From Oscillospiraceae bacterium (GTDB taxonomy: Bacteria > Bacillota > Clostridia > Oscillospirales > Oscillospiraceae), in contig JAGBIE010000026.1 of assembly GCA_017935145.1 (NCBI GenBank), forward strand, positions 1-64,000: 64,000 nt of DNA, read 5' to 3'. The position numbers were made by a program, and so were the translations under genes. The notes below the pieces were generated by a model. That model saw only the letters and a list, made by a program, of their open reading frames with translations. It did no database searches and was not told the origin of the DNA. Of this stretch, positions 9,436 through 18,983 are shown in pieces (positions within the stretch are counted from its first letter, which is position 1; each line of letters begins with the position of its first letter).

Positions 9436-9441
9436 CTTCTT

Positions 9442-10041
9442 TTACAGTTCTCTTCTGCCTTCGAGGGCACGGAGGAGGGTGATTTCATCCGCATATTCCA
9501 GTTGGCTTCCTGCGGGGATGCCATAGGCAAGGCGGGTGACTTTGACCTCCATGGGTTTCAGCAAACGGGAGATATACATGGCGGTGGCCTCCCCTTCTGT
9601 ATCGGGGTTGGTGGCCATAATCACTTCCCGCACGCCACCTTGTTGGATTCTGCCCAAAAGTTCCCGCACACGGATATCGTTGGGACCCATATGGTTCAAG
9701 GGCGAAATGACCCCGTGGAGCACATGGTACACGCCGTTATATTCCCGCGCCCGTTCCATAGCCAGAACATCCTTGGGCTCTGCCACCACGCAAATAACAC
9801 CGCGGTCGCGCTGTTGGTCTGCGCAGAGGGGGCAGAGTTCTGCATCGGTAAGGTTTTGGCAGACAGGGCAGGTTTTTACGGTCTTTTTGGCATCGATAAT
9901 GGCTTGGGCGAAAGCCATGGCATCCTCTTCAGAGCGACCGAGGATGAAAAACGCCAATCTTTGGGCGGTTTTAGCACCGATGCCAGGAAGTTTGGCAAAT
10001 TGCTCTGTAAGCCGCTCCATGGCGTTAGGATAGTGTTTCAT
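9442..10041 (-). CDS. recR: recombination protein RecR
   Basis: Recombination mediator that works with RecF and RecO to load RecA on single-strand gaps. 199 residues, the typical length. Order of domains: helix-hairpin-helix (LPGIGAKTAQRLAF), C4 zinc finger (CPVC and CPLC, residues about 58-73), Toprim domain (VICVVAEPKDVLAME) and a C-terminal Walker B-like part. It overlaps the upstream ybaB gene as ATGA and belongs to the conserved dnaX-ybaB-recR operon. Confidence 0.97.
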   Translation of the reverse strand: MKHYPNAMERLTEQFAKLPGIGAKTAQRLAFFILGRSEEDAMAFAQAIIDAKKTVKTCPVCQNLTDAELCPLCADQQRDRGVICVVAEPKDVLAMERAREYNGVYHVLHGVISPLNHMGPNDIRVRELLGRIQQGGVREVIMATNPDTEGEATAMYISRLLKPMEVKVTRLAYGIPAGSQLEYADEITLLRALEGRREL

Positions 10042-10391
10042 CAGAACAGCCCACCCAAGTTAAGTCCGCCGGTGAGACGACTGACAGAGGCAGCCTGATC
10101 ATCCGATGCCTTACGCATGGCTTCGTTGACGGCGGCAAGAATCATATCCTGCAACATTTCCACATCTTCGGGGTCTACAGCATCGGGGAGAATGGAGATG
10201 CTCTTGAGTTCATGCTGACCAGAGACCACTGCGGTAACAGCGCCACCGCCAGAGGAGGCTTCATAGGTCTTAGATTCCATTTCTTCCTGCATGCGGAGCA
10301 TTTCCTGCTGCATTTTTTGGGCTTGTTTCATCATTTGCATTTGGTTCATGCCACCCATGGGCATGCCACCGCGATATCCGCCTTTTGCCAT
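10041..10391 (-). CDS. YbaB/EbfC family nucleoid-associated protein
   Basis: Small DNA-binding protein of 116 residues whose homologues bind DNA as a dimer with a tweezer-like shape. A Met/Gln-rich helix (MQMMKQAQKMQQEMLRMQEE) is followed by beta strands with ASSGGGAVTAVVSG and the C-terminal helix LQDMILAAVNEAMRKA. The N-terminus is extended by a short Gly/Met-rich stretch. It lies between dnaX and recR as in most Firmicutes and is coupled to recR. Confidence 0.93.
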   Translation of the reverse strand: MAKGGYRGGMPMGGMNQMQMMKQAQKMQQEMLRMQEEMESKTYEASSGGGAVTAVVSGQHELKSISILPDAVDPEDVEMLQDMILAAVNEAMRKASDDQAASVSRLTGGLNLGGLF

Positions 10392-10405
10392 AGTTCAAAT
10401 TCTCC

Positions 10406-12013
10406 TTACTTGGTGATGGTGAAAATATCTTCATGATTTGCTCCAAATTGGAGCAGGTCTTTTAGGGGGTCATCCCCTTGGGGGCGCTTCTCCCCTGCCC
10501 CTGTGATTTTCACAGTAATGGGGCGATGAAGCAGTGCCGATGCCTTTTGGCTGAAGAGGTTTTGGTCTGCACCCTGCAGGGTAGCGACGGCAAAGGCAGG
10601 TCCTTCCAAGGAAAGAATGCCATTTTTGAGTGTGGGGGTAAACTGCGCCAAGAGACTCCAATAGGGTTCATGGAGGTCTGCTTTCAGACTCCCGCGGAAT
10701 TCCGCCCAAAAATCTGCGGGCAGAGTATCATCGTTTGCGGGGGCGGGAGGCGTTTCCTTTTTAGGGGCGGGGGCGTCTGTGGGAAGTTCCGCCGTGGGGG
10801 CAGGCTGTTCCGCAGGGGCGGGCGCCACCTGTGCGGGAGTGGGAATGGGCGCGGTAACAAAAGCGCCTGTGGCTAACTGCTCTTCCAATTTACCCACACG
10901 GGCGGAAAGGGCGCGCACATCCTGCGAAAGGGCAGGATTGCACAGTTCCATAAGGCAGAGTTCTGCATCTAGTCGAGGGCTGACGCTCACAGCAAAGTTC
11001 GATGCGGTCTTTTGCAGAAGGGAGACCATATGGAGCAGTTGGGGGGCAGAAAAGAGTTTTACCAGTTTTTCCCGCTCTTCCTGACGGCAGACACTGGAAA
11101 GCATACCCTTGCCACTATTGGGCGCAGTGCGCATTAAAAGCAAGTCCCGTGCCAAGGTGCTCATTTCCGAGAGCATGGCGGAAAGGTCTTTGCCCGCTTC
11201 ATAGAGAGCAGAAAATTCTGTGAGAACGCCGTGGGTATCCCCAGTGGCGATTTTTGTAAAGAGTTCCGCTACTTTCTTCTCCCCTGCCAAGCCCAGCACG
11301 CTGGCGACCGTATCTGCCGTGACGGTAGAGGTGGTGGCGGAAGCACATTGGTCCAGCAAACTCAGACCATCACGGAGGGCGCCATCTGCCAAGACGGCTA
11401 ACTGCTCCGCTGCTTCGGGACTCAGGTCAATGCCTTCTTCATACGCCACCAAGTGTAGGCGTTTTTCAATATCCCCCGCTTGGAGACGGCGGAAAGAGAA
11501 GCGCTGGCAACGGGAAAGAATGGTGGCGGGAACTTTATGCAGTTCCGTGGTTGCCAAGATAAACAGCAAGTGTGCGGGAGGTTCTTCGATGATTTTGAGT
11601 AGCGCGTTAAATGCCGCTGTGGAGAGCATGTGCACTTCGTCCACAATGTAGACGCGTTTTTTCACTTCCCCAGGACTGTAGATGGCTTCATCCCGCAAGG
11701 CACGGACATGGTCCACGCCGTTGTTGGAGGCGGCGTCAATTTCCAGCACATCTACGCAACTGCCACTATCAATGCTGCGGCAGGAGGGACAGCAGTTACA
11801 AGGGTTGCCATCGTGAAGATTGGTGCAATTGACGGCTTTTGCCAAGATTTTGGCGCAGGTGGTTTTACCCGTGCCACGGGTGCCTGTGAAAAGATAGGCA
11901 TGGCTCATCTTCTCCCCCTGCAACTGGGCTTTGAGGGTATCGGTAATATGACTTTGACCCACCACATCGTCAAACACTTGGGGGCGATATTTGCGGTACA
12001 ATGCCTGGTACAT
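10406..12013 (-). CDS. dnaX: DNA polymerase III subunits gamma/tau
   Basis: Clamp-loader ATPase and organiser of the replisome, 535 residues. The N-terminal AAA+ part has Walker A GTRGTGKTTCAK, a zinc module (CTNLHDGNPCNCCPSC), Walker B VYIVDEVHML and the sensor segment ATTELHKVPATILSRCQRF. A Pro/Ala-rich linker (about 390-440) leads to the tau C-terminal domain. The start at 12013 (MYQALYRKYRP) has the Shine-Dalgarno AAGGAGGTG. The open frame that continues upstream to 12151 runs into the SRP RNA and is not coding. Followed by ybaB and recR. Confidence 0.96.
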   Translation of the reverse strand: MYQALYRKYRPQVFDDVVGQSHITDTLKAQLQGEKMSHAYLFTGTRGTGKTTCAKILAKAVNCTNLHDGNPCNCCPSCRSIDSGSCVDVLEIDAASNNGVDHVRALRDEAIYSPGEVKKRVYIVDEVHMLSTAAFNALLKIIEEPPAHLLFILATTELHKVPATILSRCQRFSFRRLQAGDIEKRLHLVAYEEGIDLSPEAAEQLAVLADGALRDGLSLLDQCASATTSTVTADTVASVLGLAGEKKVAELFTKIATGDTHGVLTEFSALYEAGKDLSAMLSEMSTLARDLLLMRTAPNSGKGMLSSVCRQEEREKLVKLFSAPQLLHMVSLLQKTASNFAVSVSPRLDAELCLMELCNPALSQDVRALSARVGKLEEQLATGAFVTAPIPTPAQVAPAPAEQPAPTAELPTDAPAPKKETPPAPANDDTLPADFWAEFRGSLKADLHEPYWSLLAQFTPTLKNGILSLEGPAFAVATLQGADQNLFSQKASALLHRPITVKITGAGEKRPQGDDPLKDLLQFGANHEDIFTITK

Positions 12014-12079
12014 CTGTGGCACCTCCTTGGGGGAATTATGTTCCTTTTTAGTATAACATAAAATATCGCTCAGGTAAAC

Positions 12080-12105
12080 AAAAAAACATCTGCCAAAGGC
12101 AGATG
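12080..12105 (-). terminator. intrinsic terminator of the SRP RNA gene
   Basis: Read on the minus strand, CATCTGCC / GGCAGATG closes a short loop and is followed by a run of seven T. It separates the SRP RNA from dnaX. Confidence 0.85.
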
Positions 12106-12112
12106 TTTTTTC

Positions 12113-12412
12113 ACCGGCTTGCAGAAAGACTGCACACCTGATTTCGAACATTTCCTCTTCCCGTTAACCTCTGCCGCTGGCTCAAAAACGGCAGGCTTGC
12201 GGCACACAAAAAGGACCGCTTAATGCTGCTCGGTTCCCCGCCTGACATGGTTCACGGTTTTTCATTGCGCAAGACCGTTCTCTCAACACTGCGCTCAAAG
12301 GGCAGGCAGAACAAAAAACGCCCTCGCTCAGGAGTTCATCCCTGCTATAGCGGATTGCAGGTTACAAGGCACCGCTATCTCCCCGACTAGTGCAGCCTTT
12401 CTGCAAGCCGGT
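12113..12412 (-). ncRNA. ffs: SRP RNA, large bacterial type
   Basis: RNA scaffold of the signal recognition particle, about 300 nt. On the minus strand the 5' end (ACCGGCTTGCAGAAAG) pairs with the 3' end (CTTTCTGCAAGCCGGT). The Alu-type 5' region has CTAGTCGGGGAGATAGCGG and CCTGCAATCCGCTATAGCAG. The SRP54-binding helix shows ATGTCAGGCGGGGAACCGAG followed by CAGCATTAAG. These match my memory of the B. subtilis scRNA. The gene lies just after acpP and before dnaX, as in other Firmicutes. Confidence 0.95.
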
Positions 12413-12424
12413 TGGGGATAAAAA

Positions 12425-12643
12425 TTAGTCGAGACAGCTCTCCACAAAGTCCACCAGTTCGCCAACGGTGGAAACTTTTTCGGTCATTTCCAGATCCACG
12501 CCCAGATCGGCTTCCAGATCCATAACCATTTCCACAGTATCCAGAGAGTCAATGCCCAGAGATTCAAAAGTGGTATCTTTGGTGATGGACTCTGCGGGGA
12601 TTTCCAACTGTTCGGACAAATAAGCAACAATTTTTTCAAACAT
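12425..12643 (-). CDS. acpP: acyl carrier protein
   Basis: Carries growing fatty acids on a phosphopantetheine arm. 72 residues, acidic, with the attachment serine in GIDSLDTVEMVMDLE (serine about 35). Shine-Dalgarno GGAGGTAG precedes the ATG. It sits between rpoD and the SRP RNA, away from any fab genes in this window, so it may be the housekeeping ACP or a second copy. Confidence 0.95.
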   Translation of the reverse strand: MFEKIVAYLSEQLEIPAESITKDTTFESLGIDSLDTVEMVMDLEADLGVDLEMTEKVSTVGELVDFVESCLD

Positions 12644-12742
12644 GTTTTTCTACCTCCGTAAATGTTTTGCAGAAATGTGCAAACACACATAAATTATGAT
12701 ACGGCATTTTCGCACATTGTCAAGGATTATTTTGCAGAGGGT

Positions 12743-13888
12743 TTAGCTGAGAAAATCTCTCAACTTTTTACTGCGGGAGGGATGACGCAGTTTCCGCAGG
12801 GCTTTGCTTTCAATTTGGCGGATGCGCTCACGGGTGACATCGAAGGCAAGACCCACCTCTTCCAAGGTGTGGCTGCGACCATCTGCCAGACCGAAACGCA
12901 GGCGAAGCACCTGCTGTTCCCGTTCAGAGAGGGTTGCCAGCACCTCTTCCAGTTGCTCGTGGAGCATGGTGTAAGAGGTAGCCTCGGCAGGGCGGGTGGA
13001 TTCATCATCCTGAATGAAATCGCCCAGACGGCTGTCTTCCTCCTCGCCCAAAGGTGCTTCCAAAGACACGGGTTCTTGGGCGCTTTTGAGGACTTCTTCC
13101 ACTTTCTGCACGGGCATGTGGATCAATTCCGCAATTTCTTCTGCCGTGGGGTCACGACCCAAATCCTGCGTGAGTTTATGGGATGCCCGCGCCACTTTTT
13201 GGATGGTTTCCACCATGTGCACGGGGATGCGAATAATGCGACCTTGGTCGGCAATGGCACGGGTGATGGCTTGGCGAATCCACCAAGTGGCATAGGTGGA
13301 GAATTTGAAGCCCCGTTCATAATCGAACTTTTCCACGGCTTTCAAAAGACCCATATTGCCCTCTTGGATGAGATCCAACAGGAGCATGCCGTGACCCACA
13401 TAGCGCTTGGCGATGGACACCACCAACCGCAGATTGGATTCTACCATCTGACGGCGGGCATCGGCATCGCCCTGCCGTACCTGTTTGGCAAGGGCAACTT
13501 CATCCTCTTGACTGAGCAAGGGGTATTTGCCGATTTCTTTCAGGTACATGCGCACAGGGTCGTCCACCTGCAAGGGGAAATCGCCCGTTTCGGCAGATTC
13601 GGTTTCTTCTTCGATGGCGGCGAGTTCTTTTTCCGTGGGATTATCCAACTGCGCACCACCAATGAGTTCCAGCACATCGGATACATCGATTTCAATTTCG
13701 TTTTCTTCTAAAATGTCATAAAACTGTTCGGTAATTTCCTCGGTGGCATCCACAGCGTCCAAGGTTTCCACCAGCAGTTTGGAGGAAATCTTCTTTTCAG
13801 CCAAAGATTTTACCAAGAGGGTGCTGAGTTTTTCCTGTTGCTCCTGAGATAAATCCATGAGAGCAATTTTTTCCGTTCCGTTGGGCAT
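12743..13888 (-). CDS. rpoD: primary RNA polymerase sigma factor
   Basis: Housekeeping sigma-70 (SigA/RpoD), 381 residues. Region 1.1-like N-terminus, then region 1.2 ([17 protein letters not shown]), regions 2.1-2.4 ([58 protein letters not shown]), region 3 and region 4.2 ([20 protein letters not shown]). It is 5 bases downstream of dnaG, the conserved macromolecular synthesis operon. Its presence supports the -35/-10 patterns used for promoter calls here. Confidence 0.98.
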   Translation of the reverse strand: MPNGTEKIALMDLSQEQQEKLSTLLVKSLAEKKISSKLLVETLDAVDATEEITEQFYDILEENEIEIDVSDVLELIGGAQLDNPTEKELAAIEEETESAETGDFPLQVDDPVRMYLKEIGKYPLLSQEDEVALAKQVRQGDADARRQMVESNLRLVVSIAKRYVGHGMLLLDLIQEGNMGLLKAVEKFDYERGFKFSTYATWWIRQAITRAIADQGRIIRIPVHMVETIQKVARASHKLTQDLGRDPTAEEIAELIHMPVQKVEEVLKSAQEPVSLEAPLGEEEDSRLGDFIQDDESTRPAEATSYTMLHEQLEEVLATLSEREQQVLRLRFGLADGRSHTLEEVGLAFDVTRERIRQIESKALRKLRHPSRSKKLRDFLS

Positions 13889-13893
13889 ACTGC

Positions 13894-15639
13894 TTATCCT
13901 CCGTATCCCTTTGCGTTTTTCTTTCGCTCCTGCAACGCACGCAGTTGAGCCTCCCCACTGGGAAGGCGCTTCTGATATTCGGCATGGATGACCATTATGT
14001 AGTCTTGCAGGGCTTGTTCCGAGACGGATTCGCGATTTTTTTGCAACACTGAGGACAGATGGGCGATTTCATCCTTGGTAAATTCTTCTCCCAAGGAGGA
14101 AAACGACACCTCTCTCCCCTCTTCCTGCTGGGTGCGGAATGCCAGATATGCACGCCCTAAGAGGGAGGAGGAAAACTGTTCTTGCGTCAAATGCACCTGA
14201 GTGAACAGGCTGGGCTCTTGATAGAGCATACGCAACAGTCCCTCTTCTGCCATGGCAGAGCGGACATTATCGTAACGAATCCCGCGGTAGGCAGGTTGGC
14301 GACTTTGGGTGGCGGACAAATCCTGTGTTTCCTGCTTTTTACGGCGGATTTCCTCCTGCCGGCGGTAGGCTTTGTCCACTTCAATTTTGATGGTTTCGGG
14401 ATTGACACCAGCGGCCTCCGCGGCACGGTGGCCGTAAATCTCCCGCTCCACAGCATTGCGCAAAGTGGCAATAAACTTGGCGGCTTCCTTGAGGAAGGCG
14501 ACCCGCTGGTCATCTTTGGTTAAATCGTATTTCTTTTGAATGCTCCGCAGATGATATTCTGCTTGATTTTCGGACTTATTGAGCAAACTGCGGAAGGCAT
14601 CGGGGCCATAGGTTTTGAGGAATTCATCGGGGTCTTTGGCGCCCTGCATCTGCAAAACTTTCACTGTGAGGCCTGCCTTTTCTAGCATAGGAATGGCACG
14701 GCGGGTAGCGCTTTGCCCCGCTTCATCCCCGTCATAGGTGAGGATGACTTTTTCCGTATATTTGGCAAGGAGTTGGGCGTGTTCTTCGGTGAAGGCAGTG
14801 CCCAAAGATGCCACAGCGCAGTCAAAACCATACTGATGAAGGGCGATGGCGTCCATATAGCCCTCGGTGAGGATGATGAATTTCTCTTTGCTCTTTTTGG
14901 CCTCATTGAGGGCAAAGAGATTTCTGCGCTTATTGAAAATCACTGTTTCGGGAGAGTTGAGATATTTGGGCTTGGAATCGTCCAACACACGACCGCCAAA
15001 GCCGATGACATTGCCCCGCACATCGATGATGGGGAACATAAGGCGGTTGCGGAAATAATCATAGACAGAGTTTTTGGTGGGGTGCTTGACCGCAAGACCC
15101 ACCTCAATCATCTCTTCCCAAGAGAAGCCCTTGGCGCTCATGGCATCCTTCAGGGCTGACCATGCGTTGGGGGCGTAGCCAAGACCAAATTTCTTGACAG
15201 TATCAATAGAAAGACCGCGCTTATTAAGATAGTCCCGCGCCACCTGCGCTTCGGGAGTAGTCAGTTGCGAACGGAAGAAGCGGGCGGCTTCCAGACAGAG
15301 GTTTTTCAGCCGTTCTTGGCTTTTATAGCGATTGCGGTAGGATTCATCCTCAGGCACTTCCATATTGGCGCGTTTTGCCAAAAAGCGCACGGCATCGGGA
15401 TAGTCCAAATTCTCAATCTCCATGATAAAATTCACTACGCCACCGCCTTTATGACAGCCAAAGCAGTAGTAAATGCCCTTTTCGGGGGCTACGGAAAAAG
15501 AGCCTGTTTTTTCGCTATGGAAGGGGCAAAGGCCAAAGAGATTGCTACTTTTCCGCGTAAGGGAAACATACTGCCCCACCACATCCTCAATGGGATTGCG
15601 GGCAGACAGTTCATCTAAAAACGATGCGGGAAATGCCAT
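13894..15639 (-). CDS. dnaG: DNA primase
   Basis: Makes RNA primers at the replication fork. 581 residues. CHC2 zinc-binding domain at the N-terminus ([11 protein letters not shown] and [10 protein letters not shown]), primase catalytic core with Toprim motif [10 protein letters not shown] and acidic triad region LTYDGDEAG, then a C-terminal helicase-interaction domain. Between dgt and rpoD on the same strand. Confidence 0.97.
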   Translation of the reverse strand: MAFPASFLDELSARNPIEDVVGQYVSLTRKSSNLFGLCPFHSEKTGSFSVAPEKGIYYCFGCHKGGGVVNFIMEIENLDYPDAVRFLAKRANMEVPEDESYRNRYKSQERLKNLCLEAARFFRSQLTTPEAQVARDYLNKRGLSIDTVKKFGLGYAPNAWSALKDAMSAKGFSWEEMIEVGLAVKHPTKNSVYDYFRNRLMFPIIDVRGNVIGFGGRVLDDSKPKYLNSPETVIFNKRRNLFALNEAKKSKEKFIILTEGYMDAIALHQYGFDCAVASLGTAFTEEHAQLLAKYTEKVILTYDGDEAGQSATRRAIPMLEKAGLTVKVLQMQGAKDPDEFLKTYGPDAFRSLLNKSENQAEYHLRSIQKKYDLTKDDQRVAFLKEAAKFIATLRNAVEREIYGHRAAEAAGVNPETIKIEVDKAYRRQEEIRRKKQETQDLSATQSRQPAYRGIRYDNVRSAMAEEGLLRMLYQEPSLFTQVHLTQEQFSSSLLGRAYLAFRTQQEEGREVSFSSLGEEFTKDEIAHLSSVLQKNRESVSEQALQDYIMVIHAEYQKRLPSGEAQLRALQERKKNAKGYGG

Positions 15640-15677
15640 AGTTCTCTCTCCTTTACCATAAAATCAGTTCTGTATGC

Positions 15678-16682
15678 TTAGTTCAGTTGCCATGCGGTGG
15701 GAATGAAAATCTGGGAAAATACATGCACGGCATATTTATCCGTCATGCCAGCAATATAGTCGCAGATGATGCGTTCAATGCCGTCAAAATCCAGTTGGGG
15801 CAGGAAATCCGCGGGAAGTTTCTCCGGATGCTTTACGTAGTATTCGTAAAGTTTCTTCAAAATATCCCTTGCTTTGGATTCTTCGCCCTTGGCAACGGGA
15901 TTACGGTAGACTCGCTCAAACATAAAGTTCCGCAGTTCATCCATGGCTTTGGCAATGGAGGTATCCATGCCCACCTGTCCTGCGCCAGCGGAAAAAGAAA
16001 TCATGTTTTCCACAAGGGTATTGATGCGCACTGAGTGGTTATCGCCCAACAAAACGGCAACAGAATGGGGAATATCCGTCTCTTTGAGAATGCCTGCGCG
16101 CATGGCATCGTCAATATCGTGATTTAAGTAGGCAATGCGGTCTGCATAGCGGATGATTTGACCTTCCCAAGTTTCGGGAATTTTATCGCCAGTGTGTCCC
16201 ACAATGCCCATGCGGACTTCGTGTGTGAGGTTCAGCCCCGCGCCATCTTTTTCCAGTTTGTCCACCACGCGCAAAGACTGCTCATTGTGGAGGAAGGGCT
16301 TACCCGTAATCTCAGACAGGGCAACCTCACCTGCGTGGCCGAAGGGGGTGTGACCCAAATCGTGCCCCATGGCGATGGCTTCCGTCAAATCTTCGTTGAG
16401 TTGCAAGGCACGGGCGATGGTGCGACCGATGCGGGCAACCTCCAAGGTGTGGGTCATGCGGGTGCGGTAGTGGTCTCCCTCAGGGCGGAGGAACACTTGG
16501 GTTTTGTGCATTAAACGGCGGAAGGATTTGCTGTGGAGAATGCGGTCCGTATCCCGCTGAAAGCAGGTGCGTACATCGCTTTCTTCTTCGGGCATGGTAC
16601 GGCCTTGGCTATCCATGGCCTTGGCGGCCTGCGGAGATAGGCGCAGGACTTCTTCCTGCTCCATACGTTCACGAATGGTCAT
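15678..16682 (-). CDS. deoxyguanosinetriphosphate triphosphohydrolase-like HD protein
   Basis: HD-domain enzyme of the dGTPase family, which removes triphosphate from dNTPs and so influences nucleotide pools. 334 residues. HD motif residues are in RMTHTLEVARIGRTIARAL, MGHDLGHTPFGHAGE and the later YADRIAYLNHDIDDA. The N-terminus DVRTCFQRDTDRILHSKSFR is typical of the type 2 subfamily. The start overlaps the yigZ stop (ATGA), and dnaG follows after 38 bases. Confidence 0.93.
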   Translation of the reverse strand: MTIRERMEQEEVLRLSPQAAKAMDSQGRTMPEEESDVRTCFQRDTDRILHSKSFRRLMHKTQVFLRPEGDHYRTRMTHTLEVARIGRTIARALQLNEDLTEAIAMGHDLGHTPFGHAGEVALSEITGKPFLHNEQSLRVVDKLEKDGAGLNLTHEVRMGIVGHTGDKIPETWEGQIIRYADRIAYLNHDIDDAMRAGILKETDIPHSVAVLLGDNHSVRINTLVENMISFSAGAGQVGMDTSIAKAMDELRNFMFERVYRNPVAKGEESKARDILKKLYEYYVKHPEKLPADFLPQLDFDGIERIICDYIAGMTDKYAVHVFSQIFIPTAWQLN

Positions 16683-17332
16683 TCTTCCTCCATCCTTTCT
16701 ATGGGTTCTTTCACGGGAAATGCGCGGTATTCTTCATCTAAGGCAAGAGCCGATGCTCTGCCGTTGGAGGCATCCACAATCCGCATAAGGAGATGCTCGG
16801 TTTCTGCTTTGGGGATGATGGCGTGTATGGTCACCTCTGCGCCGTATTCTACATCCTGCACCATGCCACCGCAGGCGAGGACCTCGCCCCGAAGGGTTTC
16901 AAAGAGATTGTATGCACAGGGAATGGTCACATTTTGCCACACCCGCTTCATGGAGATGCCAGCGGCATCCACCGCCACTTTGGCGGTTTTGGTATAGGCG
17001 CGGACAAGTCCGCCAGCGCCCAAGAGAATGCCACCAAAATATCGGGTGGCAACGCAGAGAACATTATAAAGTCCCTCTCGCCTCAGCACCTCCAAAACGG
17101 GCATACCTGCTGTGCCTTGGGGCTCAGAATCATCGGAAAAGCGGGTAGGGCCATCCTTAATGATATAGGCATAGACATTATGGGTGGCGTTCCAGTAGGT
17201 TTCCCGCATTTTTTTCAGTTGGGCGAGGGCTTCTTCCTCCGTTTCCACGGGGAAAATATGGCCGATAAAACGGCTTTTTCGCTCCACAAATTCGGCGTGA
17301 GCCTCCTTTGTAGGGATGAGATATTCCTCCAT
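16679..17332 (-). CDS. YigZ/IMPACT family protein
   Basis: Protein of 217 residues of the UPF0029/IMPACT family. It has KSRFIGHIFPVETEEEA near the N-terminus, NVYAYIIKDGPTRFSDDSEP, and GILLGAGGLVRAYTKTAKVA, then the DUF1949-type C-terminal ferredoxin-like domain. The bacterial role is not settled; eukaryotic IMPACT acts on translation control. It is translationally coupled on both sides (ATGA with hflX upstream and dgt downstream). Confidence 0.9.
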   Translation of the reverse strand: MEEYLIPTKEAHAEFVERKSRFIGHIFPVETEEEALAQLKKMRETYWNATHNVYAYIIKDGPTRFSDDSEPQGTAGMPVLEVLRREGLYNVLCVATRYFGGILLGAGGLVRAYTKTAKVAVDAAGISMKRVWQNVTIPCAYNLFETLRGEVLACGGMVQDVEYGAEVTIHAIIPKAETEHLLMRIVDASNGRASALALDEEYRAFPVKEPIERMEEE

Positions 17333-18600
17333 CAGGCACGCTCCTCCGTTACATAGGCACGCAGACGGCCGTAGGTTTCTTCATCGCAGATGGCTTCCAT
17401 GCGGATGCCCGCATCTTCATATTCGCAGGAGAGGACCTGCGCGGTTTCGTGGAAATGCTGTACCTGCCCGCCCATGGAATAAGGCAGGAGAAATACGGCG
17501 TGTTTTAGTCCACGATTGACGGTTTTTTCAATGAGACTTAGGAGATTTTCAATGCCACGATTTTGCTTGGCGGAGATGTAGACCACATTCTCCCCACGGG
17601 GCAAAAACTCCGGCTCAATGAGGTCACATTTATTATAGCACGAAATGACGGGAACTGCATCCCCCGCTAACTGAGAAATGAGTTTTTCCACCACGCGGAT
17701 ATGGGCATCCCGCTCGGGGTCAGAGGCATCGATGACATGCAGGAGCACATCGGCAAAGCGGAGTTCCTCCAAGGTAGCTTGGAACGCTTCCACCAAATGG
17801 TGCGGAAGTTTGGAGATAAAGCCGACAGTATCGCTGAGCAGTACCGTGAGCGTATCGGACACATTCAGTTGGCGGGTGGTAGTATCCAAGGTGTCAAAGA
17901 GGCGGTTATTGGCGGGAATGCCAGCGCCGGTGAGCAGGTTTAAAAGGGTGGATTTGCCTGCGTTGGTGTAGCCCACAATGGCCACCACGGGGATGGAATT
18001 TTTGATTCTTCTGTCCCGCTGGGTAGCACGGATACGGCGCACATCGGCAAGTTCTTCCTCCAAGCGGGTAATGCGCTTGCGGATGAGACGGCGGTCCGTT
18101 TCCAGCTGGGTTTCACCGGGGCCACGGGTGCCCATAGCACCCTCTTGGCGCTCTAGGTGCGTCCACATGCCAGTGAGGCGAGGAAGCAGGTACTTATACT
18201 GCGCCAGTTCCACCTGCAAACGACCCTCGCGGGTCTTGGCCCGCTGGGCGAAAATATCCAAAATCAGGGCGCTTCTGTCCAGCACGGGAACATTGAGGAG
18301 TTTTTCCAGCGCTCTATTTTGGGAGGGGGATAAATCGTTATCGAAAATGGCCATATTGGCCTCGGTGGTTTCCAGCAACTGACGCACCTCTTCCACCTTG
18401 CCCTCACCGATGAAACTGTGAGGGTCGGGGGTGTGGCGATTTTGCAGGACCTTGGCGGTGCATTCCCCGCCTGCGGTTTCCAACAGCGCCGCCAGTTCCT
18501 CCAAAGAGGCCTCAGTGGCGTTTTCTTCTGCTGTGAACACATCGGAAGAAAGGCCCACCAGCACCGCTTTTTCTATGATTCTTTTTTCCGGTTCTGCCAT
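17332..18600 (-). CDS. hflX: GTPase HflX
   Basis: Ribosome-associated GTPase that splits stalled or hibernating 70S ribosomes in other bacteria. 422 residues. An N-terminal HflX domain includes FDNDLSPSQNRALEKLL and GPGETQLETDRRLIRKRI. The G domain has GYTNAGKSTLLNLL (G1), DTVGFISKLPHHLVEAF (G3) and NKCD (G4). The ATG at 18600 has the Shine-Dalgarno GGAGGAAAT; a longer reading to 18651 lacks one and enters the rpmE terminator. First gene of a run of minus-strand genes down to recR. Confidence 0.95.
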   Translation of the reverse strand: MAEPEKRIIEKAVLVGLSSDVFTAEENATEASLEELAALLETAGGECTAKVLQNRHTPDPHSFIGEGKVEEVRQLLETTEANMAIFDNDLSPSQNRALEKLLNVPVLDRSALILDIFAQRAKTREGRLQVELAQYKYLLPRLTGMWTHLERQEGAMGTRGPGETQLETDRRLIRKRITRLEEELADVRRIRATQRDRRIKNSIPVVAIVGYTNAGKSTLLNLLTGAGIPANNRLFDTLDTTTRQLNVSDTLTVLLSDTVGFISKLPHHLVEAFQATLEELRFADVLLHVIDASDPERDAHIRVVEKLISQLAGDAVPVISCYNKCDLIEPEFLPRGENVVYISAKQNRGIENLLSLIEKTVNRGLKHAVFLLPYSMGGQVQHFHETAQVLSCEYEDAGIRMEAICDEETYGRLRAYVTEERA

Positions 18601-18629
18601 GGGATTTCCTCCTTCGTGCAGTAAAGATG

Positions 18630-18660
18630 AAAAAAGTCCGCACCGATACACGGTGCGGAC
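18630..18660 (-). terminator. intrinsic terminator of rpmE
   Basis: On the minus strand GTCCGCACC / GGTGCGGAC with a 7-base loop and a TTTTTT tail. Confidence 0.9.
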
Positions 18661-18668
18661 TTGTGGGC

Positions 18669-18869
18669 TTACTTCAGGCCGTACTTCTTGTTGAAGCGGT
18701 CAACTCGTCCACCAGTATCAACCAGCTTCTGCTTGCCGGTATAGAAGGGGTGACACTTGGAGCAGATTTCCACCTTAATATCCTTCTTAGTAGAAGCGGT
18801 TTCAATCACTGCGCCGCATGCACAACGAATCGTGGTCTGTTCGTAGTTGGGATGGATGCCTTCCTTCAT
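18669..18869 (-). CDS. rpmE: 50S ribosomal protein L31, zinc-binding type
   Basis: 66-residue ribosomal protein. CAC (residues 16-18) and [15 protein letters not shown] supply the zinc cysteines, so this is the C+ form. [13 protein letters not shown] is the usual C-terminus. The ATG at 18869 is 6 bases after the Shine-Dalgarno AAAGAGGTG; a GTG at 18878 lies inside that signal. Single gene with its own promoter and terminator. Confidence 0.96.
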   Translation of the reverse strand: MKEGIHPNYEQTTIRCACGAVIETASTKKDIKVEICSKCHPFYTGKQKLVDTGGRVDRFNKKYGLK

Positions 18870-18936
18870 GCTGTTCACCTCTTTCTTGTTCTGTCAAAAG
18901 AGCCAGTGGCCCTTTACTTCTTAATCATGCCAAAGT

Positions 18937-18965
18937 ATGTTACCACATGAAATGAAATTTTGCAA
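18937..18965 (-). promoter_or_regulatory. SigA-type promoter of rpmE
   Basis: On the minus strand TTGCAA (18965-18960), 17-base spacer, TAACAT (18942-18937). Confidence 0.6.
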
Positions 18966-18983
18966 GTGTTTTTTTCAATTTTC

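Noticed and set aside
12014-12151. N-terminal extension of dnaX
   Set aside because: The sequence is the 3' part of the SRP RNA and its terminator; the real start at 12013 has a strong Shine-Dalgarno.
12662-13711. 349-codon plus-strand frame across rpoD
   Set aside because: Antisense shadow of the primary sigma factor.
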